Source: Aggregatibacter sp. 2125159857 (lineage in GTDB: Bacteria; Pseudomonadota; Gammaproteobacteria; Enterobacterales; Pasteurellaceae). Taken from it: a stretch of 64,000 nt of DNA. Of the stretch, positions 19,375 through 28,622 are shown piece after piece (within the stretch, counting starts at the first letter, position 1; every line of letters begins with the position of its first letter). Location: assembly GCF_017798005.1 (NCBI RefSeq), contig NZ_CP072548.1:1-64000 (forward strand). Reading direction: 5' to 3'. The translations under genes and the position numbers were made by a program. The notes under the pieces were generated by a model. That model made no database searches and had not been told where the DNA came from. It was given only the letters and a program-made list of their open reading frames with translations.

Positions 19375-21603
19375 ATGGTCGCTGTGAGAGGATCTCATTT
19401 ATTAAATCCTAAAGATTTTGAGATTGAAAAATGGTGCGCTAACTTGAATGTAGCGGAAAATGTCAAAGCCAATTTAATGACGGCGTGGCGTTATTCGCAA
19501 CAGAAAATGACCTTGCGTGCCGAGCATCAGCAGGAAGAAGCCCATTTGCTGACGTTCGGCGTGGAAATGGTGGAAATCCTCAACAGCTTAAACATGGATG
19601 CCGATAGCTTGTTCACCGCCATGCTCTTCCCTATTGTCCGCGATCAACTGGTGGATTTAGCCCAAATCGAAGAAGATTTCGGCGCTAATATCAGCAAACT
19701 GGTACGCGGTGTTATCGAAATGGATAATATCCGCCAACTCAACATCACCCATTCTGCCAGCAGCTTGCAGGTGGATAACGTGCGCCGAATGTTGCTCGCC
19801 ATGGTAGATGATTTCCGTTGTGTGATTATCAAATTAGCGGAGCGTATCGCCTTTTTGCGTGATGCCGAAAAAAATTACACGGAAGAAGAACGCGTTCTCG
19901 CCGCGAAAGAATGTGCCAATATTTACGCCCCACTTGCCAACCGCTTAGGCATCGGACAGCTCAAATGGGAACTGGAAGATTACTGTTTCCGTTATTTGCA
20001 CCCAGAACAATATCGCGCCATCGCCAAATTATTAAAAGAACGTCGTCTTGACCGCGAACAATATATTGCCGATTTTGTCGCCGAACTTTCCGGTTATTTA
20101 CAAGAAAACATCCCACAAGTGGAAGTGTACGGTCGCCCAAAACACATTTACAGTATTTGGCGAAAAATGCAGAAAAAGCACTTAGAGTTCATTGACTTAT
20201 ATGACGTCCGCGCGGTGCGCATCGTCGTGCAAAAATTACAAGATTGTTACACCGCACTTGGCATTGTGCACACCCATTTCAAACATCTGCCAAAAGAATT
20301 CGACGATTATGTTGCCAACCCAAAACCAAACGGCTACCAATCTATTCACACCGTGGTGTTGGGTAAAGGCGGCAAACCGATAGAAGTGCAAATTCGTACC
20401 CAACAAATGCACGATGATGCCGAACTTGGTGTTGCGGCACACTGGAAATACAAAGAAGGCGCCAGCGCCGGCCGTTCCGGTTACGAAGAAAAAATCGCAT
20501 GGCTACGCAAACTCTTGGCGTGGCAAGATGATATTGCCGACTCCGGCGAAGTGATGGCGGAATTACGCAGCCAAGTATTCGATGATCGCGTGTATGTCTT
20601 TACGCCGAAAGGCGAAGTCGTGGATTTGCCTACAGGCTCAACACCACTCGATTTTGCCTACGCTATTCACAGTGAAATCGGCCACCGTTGTATCGGCGCC
20701 AAAGTGGGCGGACGCATTGTGCCGTTCACCTATCAGCTCCAAATGGGTGATCAGGTGGATATCATCACGCAGAAAAACCCGAACCCGAGTCGTGACTGGC
20801 TCAACCCGAATCTCGGCTTTACCCACACAGCAAAAGCCCGTGCAAAAATACACGCGTGGTTCAAAAAACAGGATCGTGATAAAAATATTCCGGCCGGCAA
20901 AGAATTGTTGGAAAGTGAAATCAACCGCTTGGGCATCAGCTTAAAACAAGTTGAACAACAAGCCTTGCCGCGTTACAACCTAAAAAATCTTGATGATTTA
21001 TACGCGGGCATTGGCGGCGGTGATATTCGTATCGGGCCGTTAATCAACTTCCTGCAAAACAAATTCATCAAAATCTCCGCGCAGGAAGTGGATGAAGAAA
21101 TCTTGCGTCACGTCAGCACCAAAAGTGCGGCCAACGCCCAACAAAAAACCGAACGCAAAGACTGCGTTATCGTCGAAGGCGTCGGCAACTTGATGCACCA
21201 TATTGCCCGCTGCTGCCAACCGATTCCGGGCGACAGCATTGTGGGCTACATCACCATGGGGCGTGGTATTTCCATTCACCGTTGTGATTGCGAACAATTC
21301 CTTGAGCTACAAAGCGTTCACCCGGAACGTGTGGTGGAATCCCGTTGGGGCGACAATTATTCCAATGGCTTCCATCTCAACATTCGTATTGTGGCGTCAG
21401 ATCGCAACGGCTTATTGCGCGACATCACCACCGTGCTGGCAAACGACAAAATCAGCGTACTCGGCGTGTCTTCCCGTACGGATACGAAGCGCCAAGTGGC
21501 AAACATTGACATGCAAATTGAACTCAACAACGTAGAAATGTTGAGTAAGATTCTATCCCGTTTAGAAAAACTGGATGATGTCATTGAAGCCAAACGCCTC
21601 TAA
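19375..21603 (+). CDS. relA: GTP pyrophosphokinase RelA
   Basis: RelA makes (p)ppGpp on ribosomes with uncharged tRNA. The 742-residue protein has the full RelA plan: a degenerate N-terminal hydrolase domain lacking the HD dyad seen in SpoT, a synthetase domain (GRPKHIYSIWRKMQKK near 255, YDVRAVRIV near 276, NGYQSIHTVVLG near 320), a TGS domain near 405-465, a zinc-finger region with ARCCQPIPGD near 612, and a C-terminal ACT domain. The rlmD-relA neighbourhood is shared with E. coli. Confidence 0.98.
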   Translation: MVAVRGSHLLNPKDFEIEKWCANLNVAENVKANLMTAWRYSQQKMTLRAEHQQEEAHLLTFGVEMVEILNSLNMDADSLFTAMLFPIVRDQLVDLAQIEEDFGANISKLVRGVIEMDNIRQLNITHSASSLQVDNVRRMLLAMVDDFRCVIIKLAERIAFLRDAEKNYTEEERVLAAKECANIYAPLANRLGIGQLKWELEDYCFRYLHPEQYRAIAKLLKERRLDREQYIADFVAELSGYLQENIPQVEVYGRPKHIYSIWRKMQKKHLEFIDLYDVRAVRIVVQKLQDCYTALGIVHTHFKHLPKEFDDYVANPKPNGYQSIHTVVLGKGGKPIEVQIRTQQMHDDAELGVAAHWKYKEGASAGRSGYEEKIAWLRKLLAWQDDIADSGEVMAELRSQVFDDRVYVFTPKGEVVDLPTGSTPLDFAYAIHSEIGHRCIGAKVGGRIVPFTYQLQMGDQVDIITQKNPNPSRDWLNPNLGFTHTAKARAKIHAWFKKQDRDKNIPAGKELLESEINRLGISLKQVEQQALPRYNLKNLDDLYAGIGGGDIRIGPLINFLQNKFIKISAQEVDEEILRHVSTKSAANAQQKTERKDCVIVEGVGNLMHHIARCCQPIPGDSIVGYITMGRGISIHRCDCEQFLELQSVHPERVVESRWGDNYSNGFHLNIRIVASDRNGLLRDITTVLANDKISVLGVSSRTDTKRQVANIDMQIELNNVEMLSKILSRLEKLDDVIEAKRL

Positions 21604-21631
21604 TAACAATAAAGAAACAAAGGAAAACCTA

Positions 21632-21988
21632 ATGGACAAAACGACGGGGCTAACCCACTTAATCAAATCCACTCAATATTCCATGCAAGGCTTAAAAAGT
21701 GCGGTCAAATATGAAACGGCTTTTCGCCACGAGCTTTTTTGCTGCCTTTTCATGATTCCACTTGCCCTATGGCTTGGTGATGATGCAGTTGAAAAAGCCC
21801 TGATGATTGGCAGCGTATTGTTAGTCTTAGTGGTAGAACTGCTCAATAGCGCTATCGAAGCCGTAGTGGATCGCATTGGCACAGAACGTCACGAACTTTC
21901 CGGTCGTGCCAAAGATCAAGGCTCTGCCGCCGTGTTTGTTGCACTGATTATTGTCGCGATAACTTGGGCGTTCATGTTGTTTAATTAG
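21632..21988 (+). CDS. dgkA: Diacylglycerol kinase
   Basis: DgkA phosphorylates diacylglycerol in the inner membrane to recycle it to phosphatidate. The 118-residue protein has three transmembrane helices and the family signature ELLNSAIEAVVDRIG near residues 69-83. The ATG at 21632 follows AAAGGAAAA; the in-frame extension back into relA is rejected. It is the last gene of the recO-rlmD-relA-dgkA group. Confidence 0.96.
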   Translation: MDKTTGLTHLIKSTQYSMQGLKSAVKYETAFRHELFCCLFMIPLALWLGDDAVEKALMIGSVLLVLVVELLNSAIEAVVDRIGTERHELSGRAKDQGSAAVFVALIIVAITWAFMLFN

Positions 21989-22026
21989 AAACGTTGTAAA
22001 AAAACAACCACATTTTTGCAATATTG

Positions 22027-22054
22027 ATGGCGCGCGTTTCCCAACGCGTGCCTT
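22027..22054. repeat. Single hairpin of the 'GGCGCGC' palindrome family
   Basis: GGCGCGCGTT-TCCC-AACGCGTGCC forms a 10-bp hairpin with one wobble pair. It is closely related to one arm of the two 72-bp elements at 59439 and 61067, so this is a solo copy of a second palindromic repeat family distinct from the GTAG REPs. Confidence 0.65.
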
Positions 22055-22100
22055 GTTCTATATTAGGCTATAAAGTCTAAGTGCTCAAAAGGAGACAAAC

Positions 22101-22724
22101 ATGAACGATACACAACATATCGACACTATCGTCTTTGACTTAAGCGGTGTGCTGATAGATTGGAACCCACGTCATTTATACCGCAAAATTTTCAACGACG
22201 AAGTGGAAATGGAACGATTTTTAACGGAGGTATGTAATAGCGAATGGAACGAACGACAAGATGCAGGGCGACCTTGGACAGAAGGCATTGCCGAGGCCAT
22301 CAAACAACATCCACACTATGAAGCCGAAATTCGAGCCTATCATGAACGCTGGTCGGAAACCCTAAATGGCGCTATCGACGACACCGTCGTACTGTTGGAA
22401 GCACTCAATCGTAGTGGCATTCGCTTACTGGCACTGACTAACTGGTCTAATGAAACCTTCCATTTCGCCGAAGAACAATTTCCTTTCTTAACCCAATTTG
22501 AAGGCATTTTAGTGTCAGGTTATGAACGCCTAGCCAAACCTGATCCGCGTATTTTCAACCTGCTTATTGAACGCTATCACCTCACACCTCAGCGCACCAT
22601 CTTCATTGACGACAGCCTACGCAATGTAGAAGGTGCCCGTAACGTCGGCTTACACGCCTTACAATTTACCGACGCGCAAAAGCTGAAACAGGATTTAATA
22701 GCGTTGGGCATAAAATTCGACTAA
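22101..22724 (+). CDS. HAD-superfamily phosphatase (YihX-like)
   Basis: This 207-residue soluble protein has HAD motif I FDLSGVLIDW (nucleophile Asp near residue 13), motif II LALTNWSNE near 110, motif III Lys in RLAKPDPRIF near 147 and motif IV FIDDSLRNVEGA near 171. Motif I is DLS rather than DxD, as in the YihX branch where the second Asp is replaced. E. coli YihX releases glucose from glucose-1-phosphate; that substrate is only a guess here. It has its own AAGGAG ribosome site and a terminator downstream. Confidence 0.85.
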   Translation: MNDTQHIDTIVFDLSGVLIDWNPRHLYRKIFNDEVEMERFLTEVCNSEWNERQDAGRPWTEGIAEAIKQHPHYEAEIRAYHERWSETLNGAIDDTVVLLEALNRSGIRLLALTNWSNETFHFAEEQFPFLTQFEGILVSGYERLAKPDPRIFNLLIERYHLTPQRTIFIDDSLRNVEGARNVGLHALQFTDAQKLKQDLIALGIKFD

Positions 22725-22799
22725 AAACACGTTAAAAAACGACCGCACTTTACACGACACCAAACAAGAAGGTTGATATGTCAAAGGAACAACAGGACT

Positions 22800-22823
22800 G
22801 TCGCGTGCAACTCGTTACACGAA
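22800..22823 (+). repeat. Degenerate solo REP
   Basis: GTCG followed by CGTGCAAC-TC-GTTACACG: a member of the REP family described at 46.6-50.3 kb, with GTCG in place of GTAG and one stem mismatch. Confidence 0.6.
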
Positions 22824-22848
22824 ATAAAATCGTGAACACATTTTGTTA

Positions 22849-22880
22849 GGAGACACCTTAAACCGTCTCCTTTATTTTTT
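22849..22880 (+). terminator. Intrinsic terminator at the 3' end of the merR-type gene
   Basis: GGAGAC pairs with GTCTCC around a 10-base loop and is followed by TTTATTTTTT on the plus strand. It would stop transcripts from the HAD gene before they run antisense into the regulator. Confidence 0.65.
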
Positions 22881-23256
22881 CTTGAAGCCCGGCTATAGCC
22901 TTGCATTCATCCTCGCTATGTTTACCCTTAATCACGATGGATTGTAAAAATACTTTAATCTCTTGTAATTGAGAAATTTTTTCTTCTACTAACGCCAGTT
23001 GCTTAAGCACCAATTTGTCAGCGTCATAATGATTAGCAGTGTGAAATTTGAGTGCATTGAGTTGTTTAATATCTTCTAAAGAAAAACCTAGCGTACGGCA
23101 GTTTTTAATAAAAATAAGCTGAGTTATGCTTTCTTCGTCATACGATCGATAACCGTTAGCCTGTCGTTTTGGTTCCGGTAAGATACCTTGTTTTTCATAG
23201 TAACGAATGGTTTCTAAGTGAATCCCGGTACGTTTACTCAGCTCATTGACTTTCAT
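22858..23256 (-). CDS. MerR-family metal-responsive regulator
   Basis: The 132-residue protein has the MerR winged helix (MKVNELSKRTGIHLETIRYYEKQGIL, residues 1-26) and a long dimerisation helix. Cysteines at FIKNCRTLGF (about residue 74) and SEDECKAI correspond roughly to metal-ligand positions of ZntR/CadR proteins. It is divergent from a zinc-type CDF exporter whose promoter has the stretched 19-bp spacer typical of MerR control, so it very likely activates that exporter on metal excess. The start at 23256 has a strong GGAGGA site; the longer ORF to 23283 does not. Confidence 0.88.
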   Translation of the reverse strand: MKVNELSKRTGIHLETIRYYEKQGILPEPKRQANGYRSYDEESITQLIFIKNCRTLGFSLEDIKQLNALKFHTANHYDADKLVLKQLALVEEKISQLQEIKVFLQSIVIKGKHSEDECKAIAGLQEKIKETV

Positions 23257-23298
23257 TTCTTCCTCCCCAAAAATTTTTACCATTCTAACAAAAAATAC

Positions 23299-23329
23299 TT
23301 GACCCCGTAGTCCCTACGGACTTTAAGCT
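23299..23329 (+). promoter_or_regulatory. MerR-type promoter and operator of the CDF exporter
   Basis: -35 TTGACC (23299-23304) and -10 TAAGCT (23324-23329) are separated by 19 bases. The spacer contains the perfect palindrome CCGTAG-TCC-CTACGG. Overlong spacers spanned by a dyad are the hallmark of MerR-family activation by DNA distortion. Confidence 0.85.
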
Positions 23330-23369
23330 GTGTATATCAGATAAACAAATTAAATAAGCGAGGAAAACG

Positions 23370-24014
23370 ATGTCACATCAGCACAAACATGGAACGTATT
23401 CACACTCCCATGCGCCAACAAATAAAAAGATTTTAAGCACCAGTTTGGCAATTATCGGTAGCTATATGATCATCGAGTTTTTAGGTGGCTATTATTTTAA
23501 TAGCCTCGCCTTAATAGCTGACGCCGGGCATATGGCAAATGACAGCCTATCGTTGCTCCTCGCCCTCATTGCTTTGTTTTTAAATGCACAAAACCAAAAA
23601 AGGTTCGCGCTGTTAAATGGCACTTCTCTGATTGTGGTGGCAGTATGGATTTTGGTGGAAGCGACAGAACGTTGGCAATACCCAACGACAATGTTGGCGT
23701 TGCCTATGCTAGGCGTTGCCATCACTGGACTCTTGGTAAACATTTTCGTAGCTTGGCTAATGATGAAAGGCGATCATGAAAACTTAAACATCAAAGCCGC
23801 CTATTTACACGTATTAGCTGACCTGTTTGGCTCTCTGGCGGCAATTATCGCCGGATTAAGCGCATGGTTACTAAACTGGCAATGGGTTGACCTTATCGCC
23901 AGCAGTATTTTGAGCCTACTCGTATTACGCAGTGGCATTAACGTTGTTCGTCAAGCAGTAAAGGCATTACAAAATGATGAGGCTAAGTGTGCTGTAACAC
24001 CACACGAGCATTAA
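23370..24014 (+). CDS. Short CDF-family zinc-type efflux transporter
   Basis: The 214-residue inner-membrane protein begins with a His-rich tail (MSHQHKHGTYSHSHAP) and has six predicted helices. The two HxxxD transport sites characteristic of zinc carriers are present (AGHMAND near residue 55 and HVLADL near 148). Common homologues such as ZitB are about 300 residues and end in a cytoplasmic metal-sensing domain. Here the protein stops soon after helix six with only a short tail ending HEH, so that domain is absent. The reading frame ends cleanly and I see no frameshift. Expected role: zinc or cadmium export by proton antiport under the adjacent MerR protein. Confidence 0.88.
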   Translation: MSHQHKHGTYSHSHAPTNKKILSTSLAIIGSYMIIEFLGGYYFNSLALIADAGHMANDSLSLLLALIALFLNAQNQKRFALLNGTSLIVVAVWILVEATERWQYPTTMLALPMLGVAITGLLVNIFVAWLMMKGDHENLNIKAAYLHVLADLFGSLAAIIAGLSAWLLNWQWVDLIASSILSLLVLRSGINVVRQAVKALQNDEAKCAVTPHEH

Positions 24015-24098
24015 AAAACGAAATAAAAACGACCGCACTTTAATCTGCACCAGCGTGTGCAACCCATTGCCAAATTAGAATAACGACCAGCGGGGACT

Positions 24099-24336
24099 GT
24101 CGCGTGCAACTTGTTACACGAAATAAATAAGGCGTCGTGCGTGGTGCAGTCTGTAGCGTGCAACTTGTTGCACGAAATGAATAATGCGCCATACGTGGTG
24201 TAGTCTGTCGCGTGCAACTCGTTACACGAAATAAATAAGGCGTCGTACGTGATTCGGTCGTGCATCGAGATGCACGCTACGTTGAATTTAGAATCCTACG
24301 CGGAGAGGAAATTGTTCGTGCCTCAAAATGCACGAA
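24099..24336. repeat. REP cluster between the CDF gene and moeB
   Basis: The 335-base gap 24015-24349 holds no gene. It contains three direct REPs, of which one is perfect (24153-24176) and two have GTCG and a G-to-A stem change, one inverted REP of the CATC stem type (24257-24280), and a further degenerate one near 24314. The spacers (AAATAAATAAGGCGTCGT) are themselves repeated. Confidence 0.8.
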
Positions 24337-24349
24337 CTCATTGATAACG

Positions 24350-25081
24350 TTACCGTATATTGCTATTCGGTAATTTAACTTCTCTTACCGACATGGTCAT
24401 TCCATCAATCAACAATAACCTGCCACACAAATTCGTGCCGATTTTTAACCGCACTTTGATGGCTTCTAAGGCTTGAATAGAACCAACCAAACCGACAATC
24501 GGTGCCAACACACCGGCTTCTACACAGCTTAACGCGTTGTCACCGAATAAGCGGCTGAGGGTGTGATAGGTTGGCGTGTTGTCTTCATAAGTGAAAACGG
24601 AAACCTGTCCTTCCATACGAATTGCCGCACCGGAAATGAGTGGGATTTTATGGGCGGCACAAGCTAAATCTAATTGATTGCGTGTCGTGATGTTGTCAGT
24701 GCAATCCAATACCACATCAAATTTTCCAACCAAGTCGTGAAGTTGCTGTTCATCCAATAATTGATGGATAGTGTCCACCTGAATGTGCGGGTTCAGACGT
24801 TGCAAGGAAAGTTTCGCCGATTCCACTTTCGGCATCCCAAGGCGACTGTCATCATGTAAGACTTGGCGCTGTAAATTAGATAAATCCACGGTGTCGAAAT
24901 CCAGTAAGGTTAAATGTCCCACACCGGCAACGGCTAAATATTGCCCGGCGGCACAACCTAATCCGCCAAGACCGACAATTAGCATTTTGCTACTTTTTAA
25001 CGTTTCTTGTCCGTCAAAATCAATGTCTTTCAACACGATTTGGCGGTTGTAGCGCAATTCTTCTTGATGAGTTAATTCCAT
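24350..25081 (-). CDS. moeB: Molybdopterin-synthase adenylyltransferase MoeB, lacking zinc cysteines
   Basis: MoeB adenylates the C-terminus of MoaD so that it can be sulfurated for molybdopterin synthesis. The 243-residue protein has the E1-like nucleotide fold GLGGLGCAAGQYLAVAGVG near residue 37, the acidic loop LLDFDTVDLSNLQRQ near 58, and NALSCVEAGVLAPIVG near 180. E. coli MoeB binds zinc with two CxxC pairs; here the first is replaced (PTYHTLSRLF) and the C-terminus ends without the second. ThiF-like function is possible but the partner moeA starts 16 bases upstream, as in E. coli moeAB. Confidence 0.9.
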   Translation of the reverse strand: MELTHQEELRYNRQIVLKDIDFDGQETLKSSKMLIVGLGGLGCAAGQYLAVAGVGHLTLLDFDTVDLSNLQRQVLHDDSRLGMPKVESAKLSLQRLNPHIQVDTIHQLLDEQQLHDLVGKFDVVLDCTDNITTRNQLDLACAAHKIPLISGAAIRMEGQVSVFTYEDNTPTYHTLSRLFGDNALSCVEAGVLAPIVGLVGSIQALEAIKVRLKIGTNLCGRLLLIDGMTMSVREVKLPNSNIR

Positions 25082-25096
25082 AACAAACTCAATATA

Positions 25097-26311
25097 TTAG
25101 CGTAATAAATCGTTGAAAGGCTCGATGGTGACGGTTTCGCCCGTGGCAACGTTGCCACGCTCTTGTTCCAGCACGATAAAACAGTTGCTTTTCACAAAGG
25201 AACTAAACAAATGCGAGCCTTGGAAGCCTACCGGTTGTACTTCAATTTGACCTTGTGCATTGAGTTGATAGAAACCTCGTTGGAAATCCAAGCGTCCCGG
25301 TGCTTTTTTTAGATTAGTTGCTGCAATCGCCGGTAAACGCATCGGCGCTTTCCATTGGCTATAACCGCTCAACTTGGCAATTGCCGGTTGCACTAGTTGA
25401 TAGAAGGTGACTAATGCTGACACCGGGTTGCCCGGCAAACCACAGAACCACGCTTTTTCTAATTTTCCGAAGGCAAACGGTTTGCCCGGTTTAATGGCGA
25501 TTTTCCAGAAGTTGATTTTGCCGACTTTTTCTAAAATATGTTTGGTGAAATCCGCTTCGCCCACAGACACACCGCCACTGGTGATGACCAAATCCGCTTG
25601 TTGTTGGGCGTCTAAAAAGGCTTTTTCAAATTGCGCCTCGTTGTCCGGTAAAATGCCGAAATCCAACACCTCACAATTGAGTTTTTCTAACAACAGTTTT
25701 ACGGTAAAGCGGTTTGTGTCATAAATTTGACCGGCTTGTAACGCTTGGCCGACTGGCACCAGTTCATCACCGGTAGAAAGCACCGCTACTTTTAAACGTG
25801 GAAACACAGCCACGTTTTCGATGCCGAGAGAGGCGAGTAAGGGTAAGGAAACGGAATTGAGTAATGCCCCTTGTTTTAACACCACATCGCCCAGTTTCAC
25901 ATCTTCCCCAATACGGCGAATGTTTTGACCCAATTTAGGCAGACTGGTAAACGTTACCGTGCCGTCATCGTTCACTTGAACCTCTTCTTGCATTACCACC
26001 GCGTCAGCGCCTTGCGGAATCATCGCACCGGTCATGATTCTGACCGCACTTTGTGCCGTCCATTCTCCTTCAAAAGGCGCACCGGCAAAGGATTTTCCGG
26101 CAACGGATAGCGTCATGGATTGTTGTAAATCCGCCAACCGTACTGCGTAACCGTCCATCGCAGAGTTATCAAACGAAGGCACATTAATCGGCGAAATGAC
26201 ATTTTCAGCACAAATTCGTTGACTGGCTTGATGTATCGGCAACGTTTCCGTGTCAGTCGGAGAAGGAAGTTGATTTAACATTTGTTCAAGTGCTTGAGAT
26301 AGTGGCAACAT
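25097..26311 (-). CDS. moeA: Molybdopterin molybdenumtransferase MoeA
   Basis: MoeA inserts molybdate into adenylylated molybdopterin. The 404-residue protein shows the family motifs NSAMDGYAV near residue 49, AVLSTGDELV near 174, and ITSGGVSVGEADF near 243, with the PGNPVSALVTF motif near 296. It is the first gene of moeA-moeB; upstream a good -10 TATAAT (complement of 26345-26350) overlaps an uptake signal. The cofactor made by this pathway is needed by NapA at 33569. Confidence 0.97.
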   Translation of the reverse strand: MLPLSQALEQMLNQLPSPTDTETLPIHQASQRICAENVISPINVPSFDNSAMDGYAVRLADLQQSMTLSVAGKSFAGAPFEGEWTAQSAVRIMTGAMIPQGADAVVMQEEVQVNDDGTVTFTSLPKLGQNIRRIGEDVKLGDVVLKQGALLNSVSLPLLASLGIENVAVFPRLKVAVLSTGDELVPVGQALQAGQIYDTNRFTVKLLLEKLNCEVLDFGILPDNEAQFEKAFLDAQQQADLVITSGGVSVGEADFTKHILEKVGKINFWKIAIKPGKPFAFGKLEKAWFCGLPGNPVSALVTFYQLVQPAIAKLSGYSQWKAPMRLPAIAATNLKKAPGRLDFQRGFYQLNAQGQIEVQPVGFQGSHLFSSFVKSNCFIVLEQERGNVATGETVTIEPFNDLLR

Positions 26312-26434
26312 ACGGAATCCTTGTAAGAATAAAAAAGTGCGGTCATTATACGCTAATCTTAGGCTATTGACCTAGGCGATCTCATGAGCCATAAATTTTG
26401 CGAAAAAACACCGCACTTTTGAAAGTGAATAGCT

Positions 26435-27808
26435 TTATGCCAATCTTGCTTTAGCCTCGGCAATGGCTTCTGCGATACGCAACGGTGATACTCCACCCTT
26501 GGCGGCGCGTTTATCTAAGCAAGATTGTAAAGAAAGAATGTCGTACACATCGTCTGACACTTTTTCACAAAATTGACGAAATTCAGGAATCGTCAGGTCT
26601 TCTAAAGCTTTGTGTTGCTTGATGGCATAGACCACGGTTTCGCCCACAATGTGATGGGAATCACGGAACGGTACGCCTTTGGCAACCAAATAATCGGCCA
26701 GTTCGGTGGCGTTCGAATAGCCTTTCAGGGCAGATTCACGGGTGCGTTCCACGTTCACTTTGATGTCGTCTAACACCAATGACGCCATGTCTAAACAATC
26801 TTGCCAAGTGTCCAATGCATCGAAAATGCCTTCTTTGTCTTCCTGCATGTCTTTGTTATAGGCTAATGGTAAGCCTTTTAAGGTCATTAACATGCCATTT
26901 AATGCACCGATGACACGTCCTGCTTTGCCGCGAATCAATTCGCAAGCATCAGGGTTTTTCTTCTGTGGCATGAGGGAGGAGCCCGATGTCACGCGATCGG
27001 AGAGTTCCACAAAGTTAGATTCGCCACTGTTGAAAATAATCATATCTTCGGCAAAACGGGATAAATGCACCATGCTCAGCGAGGCGGCTGAAAGTAGTTC
27101 AACAATATGATCGCGGTCAGATACGCTGTCCAAACTGTTACGGGTAGCAAAGGCGAAATCGAGATCTTTGGCGAGCTGTTCGCGATCGATAGGATACGCC
27201 GTACCGGCAAGGGCGCCACTGCCTAGCGGGCAGCTGTTCATGCGGCGGTAAGCATCGGCTAAACGGGAATAATCGCGATCCAACATTTCAACATAGGCCA
27301 TGCACCAATGTGCAAAGGTAATCGGTTGGGCGCGTTGCAGGTGCGTGTAGCCCGGCATCACGGCATCTTGGTTATTTTCTGCGGTAAGCACCAATTTGCG
27401 TTGTAACTCGCGAAGGGAATGTTGCAATTCGGCCACCCGTTCTTTACACCACATTTTGATGTCGAGCGCCACTTGGTCGTTACGACTGCGACCGGTGTGC
27501 AGTTTTTTGCCTAAATTGCCTACTTTGTCGATCAGTTTACTTTCCACCCAACTGTGAATGTCTTCCGCATCATCTTGCAAAATCGCTTGCGGATTTGACC
27601 GCACTTCAATTAATAATTCGTTCAGTGCCTGTTCTAATTGTTGCTGTTCTTGTACGGTTAAAATATTGACGGAAACCAAAGCCTTCGACCAGCCGATGGA
27701 GCCCTCAATATCTTGCTCGGCAAGACGATAGTCAAAGCGTAATGAATCGTTAAAATTTTTAAAACGCTTGTCCGCCGCCTGCGTAAAGCGTCCACCCCAA
27801 AGTGCCAT
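26435..27808 (-). CDS. argH: Argininosuccinate lyase
   Basis: ArgH splits argininosuccinate into arginine and fumarate. The 457-residue protein has the fumarase/aspartase-family signature [20 protein letters not shown] near 275-294 and the early motif [20 protein letters not shown]. The start at 27808 has AGAGGA 5 to 6 bases upstream and matches the family; the ORF continues 32 codons upstream with a hydrophobic, non-conserved stretch that I reject. It is monocistronic on the minus strand. Confidence 0.97.
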   Translation of the reverse strand: MALWGGRFTQAADKRFKNFNDSLRFDYRLAEQDIEGSIGWSKALVSVNILTVQEQQQLEQALNELLIEVRSNPQAILQDDAEDIHSWVESKLIDKVGNLGKKLHTGRSRNDQVALDIKMWCKERVAELQHSLRELQRKLVLTAENNQDAVMPGYTHLQRAQPITFAHWCMAYVEMLDRDYSRLADAYRRMNSCPLGSGALAGTAYPIDREQLAKDLDFAFATRNSLDSVSDRDHIVELLSAASLSMVHLSRFAEDMIIFNSGESNFVELSDRVTSGSSLMPQKKNPDACELIRGKAGRVIGALNGMLMTLKGLPLAYNKDMQEDKEGIFDALDTWQDCLDMASLVLDDIKVNVERTRESALKGYSNATELADYLVAKGVPFRDSHHIVGETVVYAIKQHKALEDLTIPEFRQFCEKVSDDVYDILSLQSCLDKRAAKGGVSPLRIAEAIAEAKARLA

Positions 27809-28048
27809 AGAATCCTCTGATTTGTAATTGGTGAAATTGGTTAAAAAATATAGCACAGAAACAAAAAAGGCGATCAACAAAAAATTGGCTTTTTTTGACC
27901 GCACTTTTGGTGTGATTGATTGTTATTTTAATAAATCTTCGTTTTTAGCGTGAATTTGTGAATCCATGTGAAAGCATCATCCTATCACTTTTTACCGTGA
28001 AAGAAGAATGTATTAAGCAAAGTAAGGTATATAAAATAAGAAATGAAG

Positions 28049-28124
28049 TGGTGGGCGATACCGGTCTCGAACCAGTGACCCCCTCCTTGTAAGGGAGGTG
28101 CTCTCCCAACTGAGCTAATCGCCC
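28049..28124 (-). tRNA. tRNA-Val (anticodon TAC), copy 1
   Basis: The 76-base complement folds as a full cloverleaf: acceptor GGGCGAT/ATCGCCC, D arm with AGCTCAGTTGGGAGAGC, anticodon arm CCTCC-CTTACAA-GGAGG, T arm with GGTTCGAGACC, and an encoded CCA. The anticodon TAC reads valine GUA codons. Copies 1 to 4 are identical and spaced by 27 to 36 bases, so they are probably one transcript. Confidence 0.97.
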
Positions 28125-28151
28125 GACGAATCGGTATTTTAAGATTTTAAG

Positions 28152-28227
28152 TGGTGGGCGATACCGGTCTCGAACCAGTGACCCCCTCCTTGTAAGGGAG
28201 GTGCTCTCCCAACTGAGCTAATCGCCC
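28152..28227 (-). tRNA. tRNA-Val (anticodon TAC), copy 2
   Basis: Identical over all 76 bases to copy 1 including the encoded CCA. Confidence 0.97.
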
Positions 28228-28263
28228 ACGTTAGAATCTTAAAATAGGGAAGTATGTAAGAAG

Positions 28264-28339
28264 TGGTGGGCGATACCGGTCTCGAACCAGTGACCCCCTC
28301 CTTGTAAGGGAGGTGCTCTCCCAACTGAGCTAATCGCCC
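28264..28339 (-). tRNA. tRNA-Val (anticodon TAC), copy 3
   Basis: Identical to the other three copies; spaced 36 bases from copy 2. Confidence 0.97.
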
Positions 28340-28375
28340 ACGTCATTACATTGACAACATTGAAAACCTAAAAAG

Positions 28376-28451
28376 TGGTGGGCGATACCGGTCTCGAACC
28401 AGTGACCCCCTCCTTGTAAGGGAGGTGCTCTCCCAACTGAGCTAATCGCCC
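28376..28451 (-). tRNA. tRNA-Val (anticodon TAC), copy 4, promoter-proximal
   Basis: Identical to the other copies and first in the direction of transcription. The 170 bases to gltX, which is divergent, must hold both promoters. Confidence 0.97.
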
Positions 28452-28622
28452 TCAATGTTGTGAGCGTGCATTATAATTGCTCAATGATTTCAGTCAACAG
28501 ATTTTTACCAAAAATCCGTCAGTTGTTTCAAAAATAGGCATAATTCGTGATTTTTCCTTAAGAATCCAAACAACTCGTAGTACAATACCGCACAATTATT
28601 TGCACATAAAAAAGGTTATAAC

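Noticed and set aside
22778..22849. Possible 23-codon peptide (MSKEQQDCRV...) after the HAD gene with a ribosome-like site
   Set aside because: Its body is a read-through of a degenerate REP; nothing suggests a functional peptide.
27809..27904. N-terminal extension of argH encoding a hydrophobic stretch
   Set aside because: Homologues start at MALWGGRF, a good ribosome site precedes 27808, and argininosuccinate lyase is cytosolic.
27940..27975. Possible ArgR box upstream of argH
   Set aside because: Only half-site-like TGAAT sequences are present; the 18-bp ARG-box symmetry is not met.
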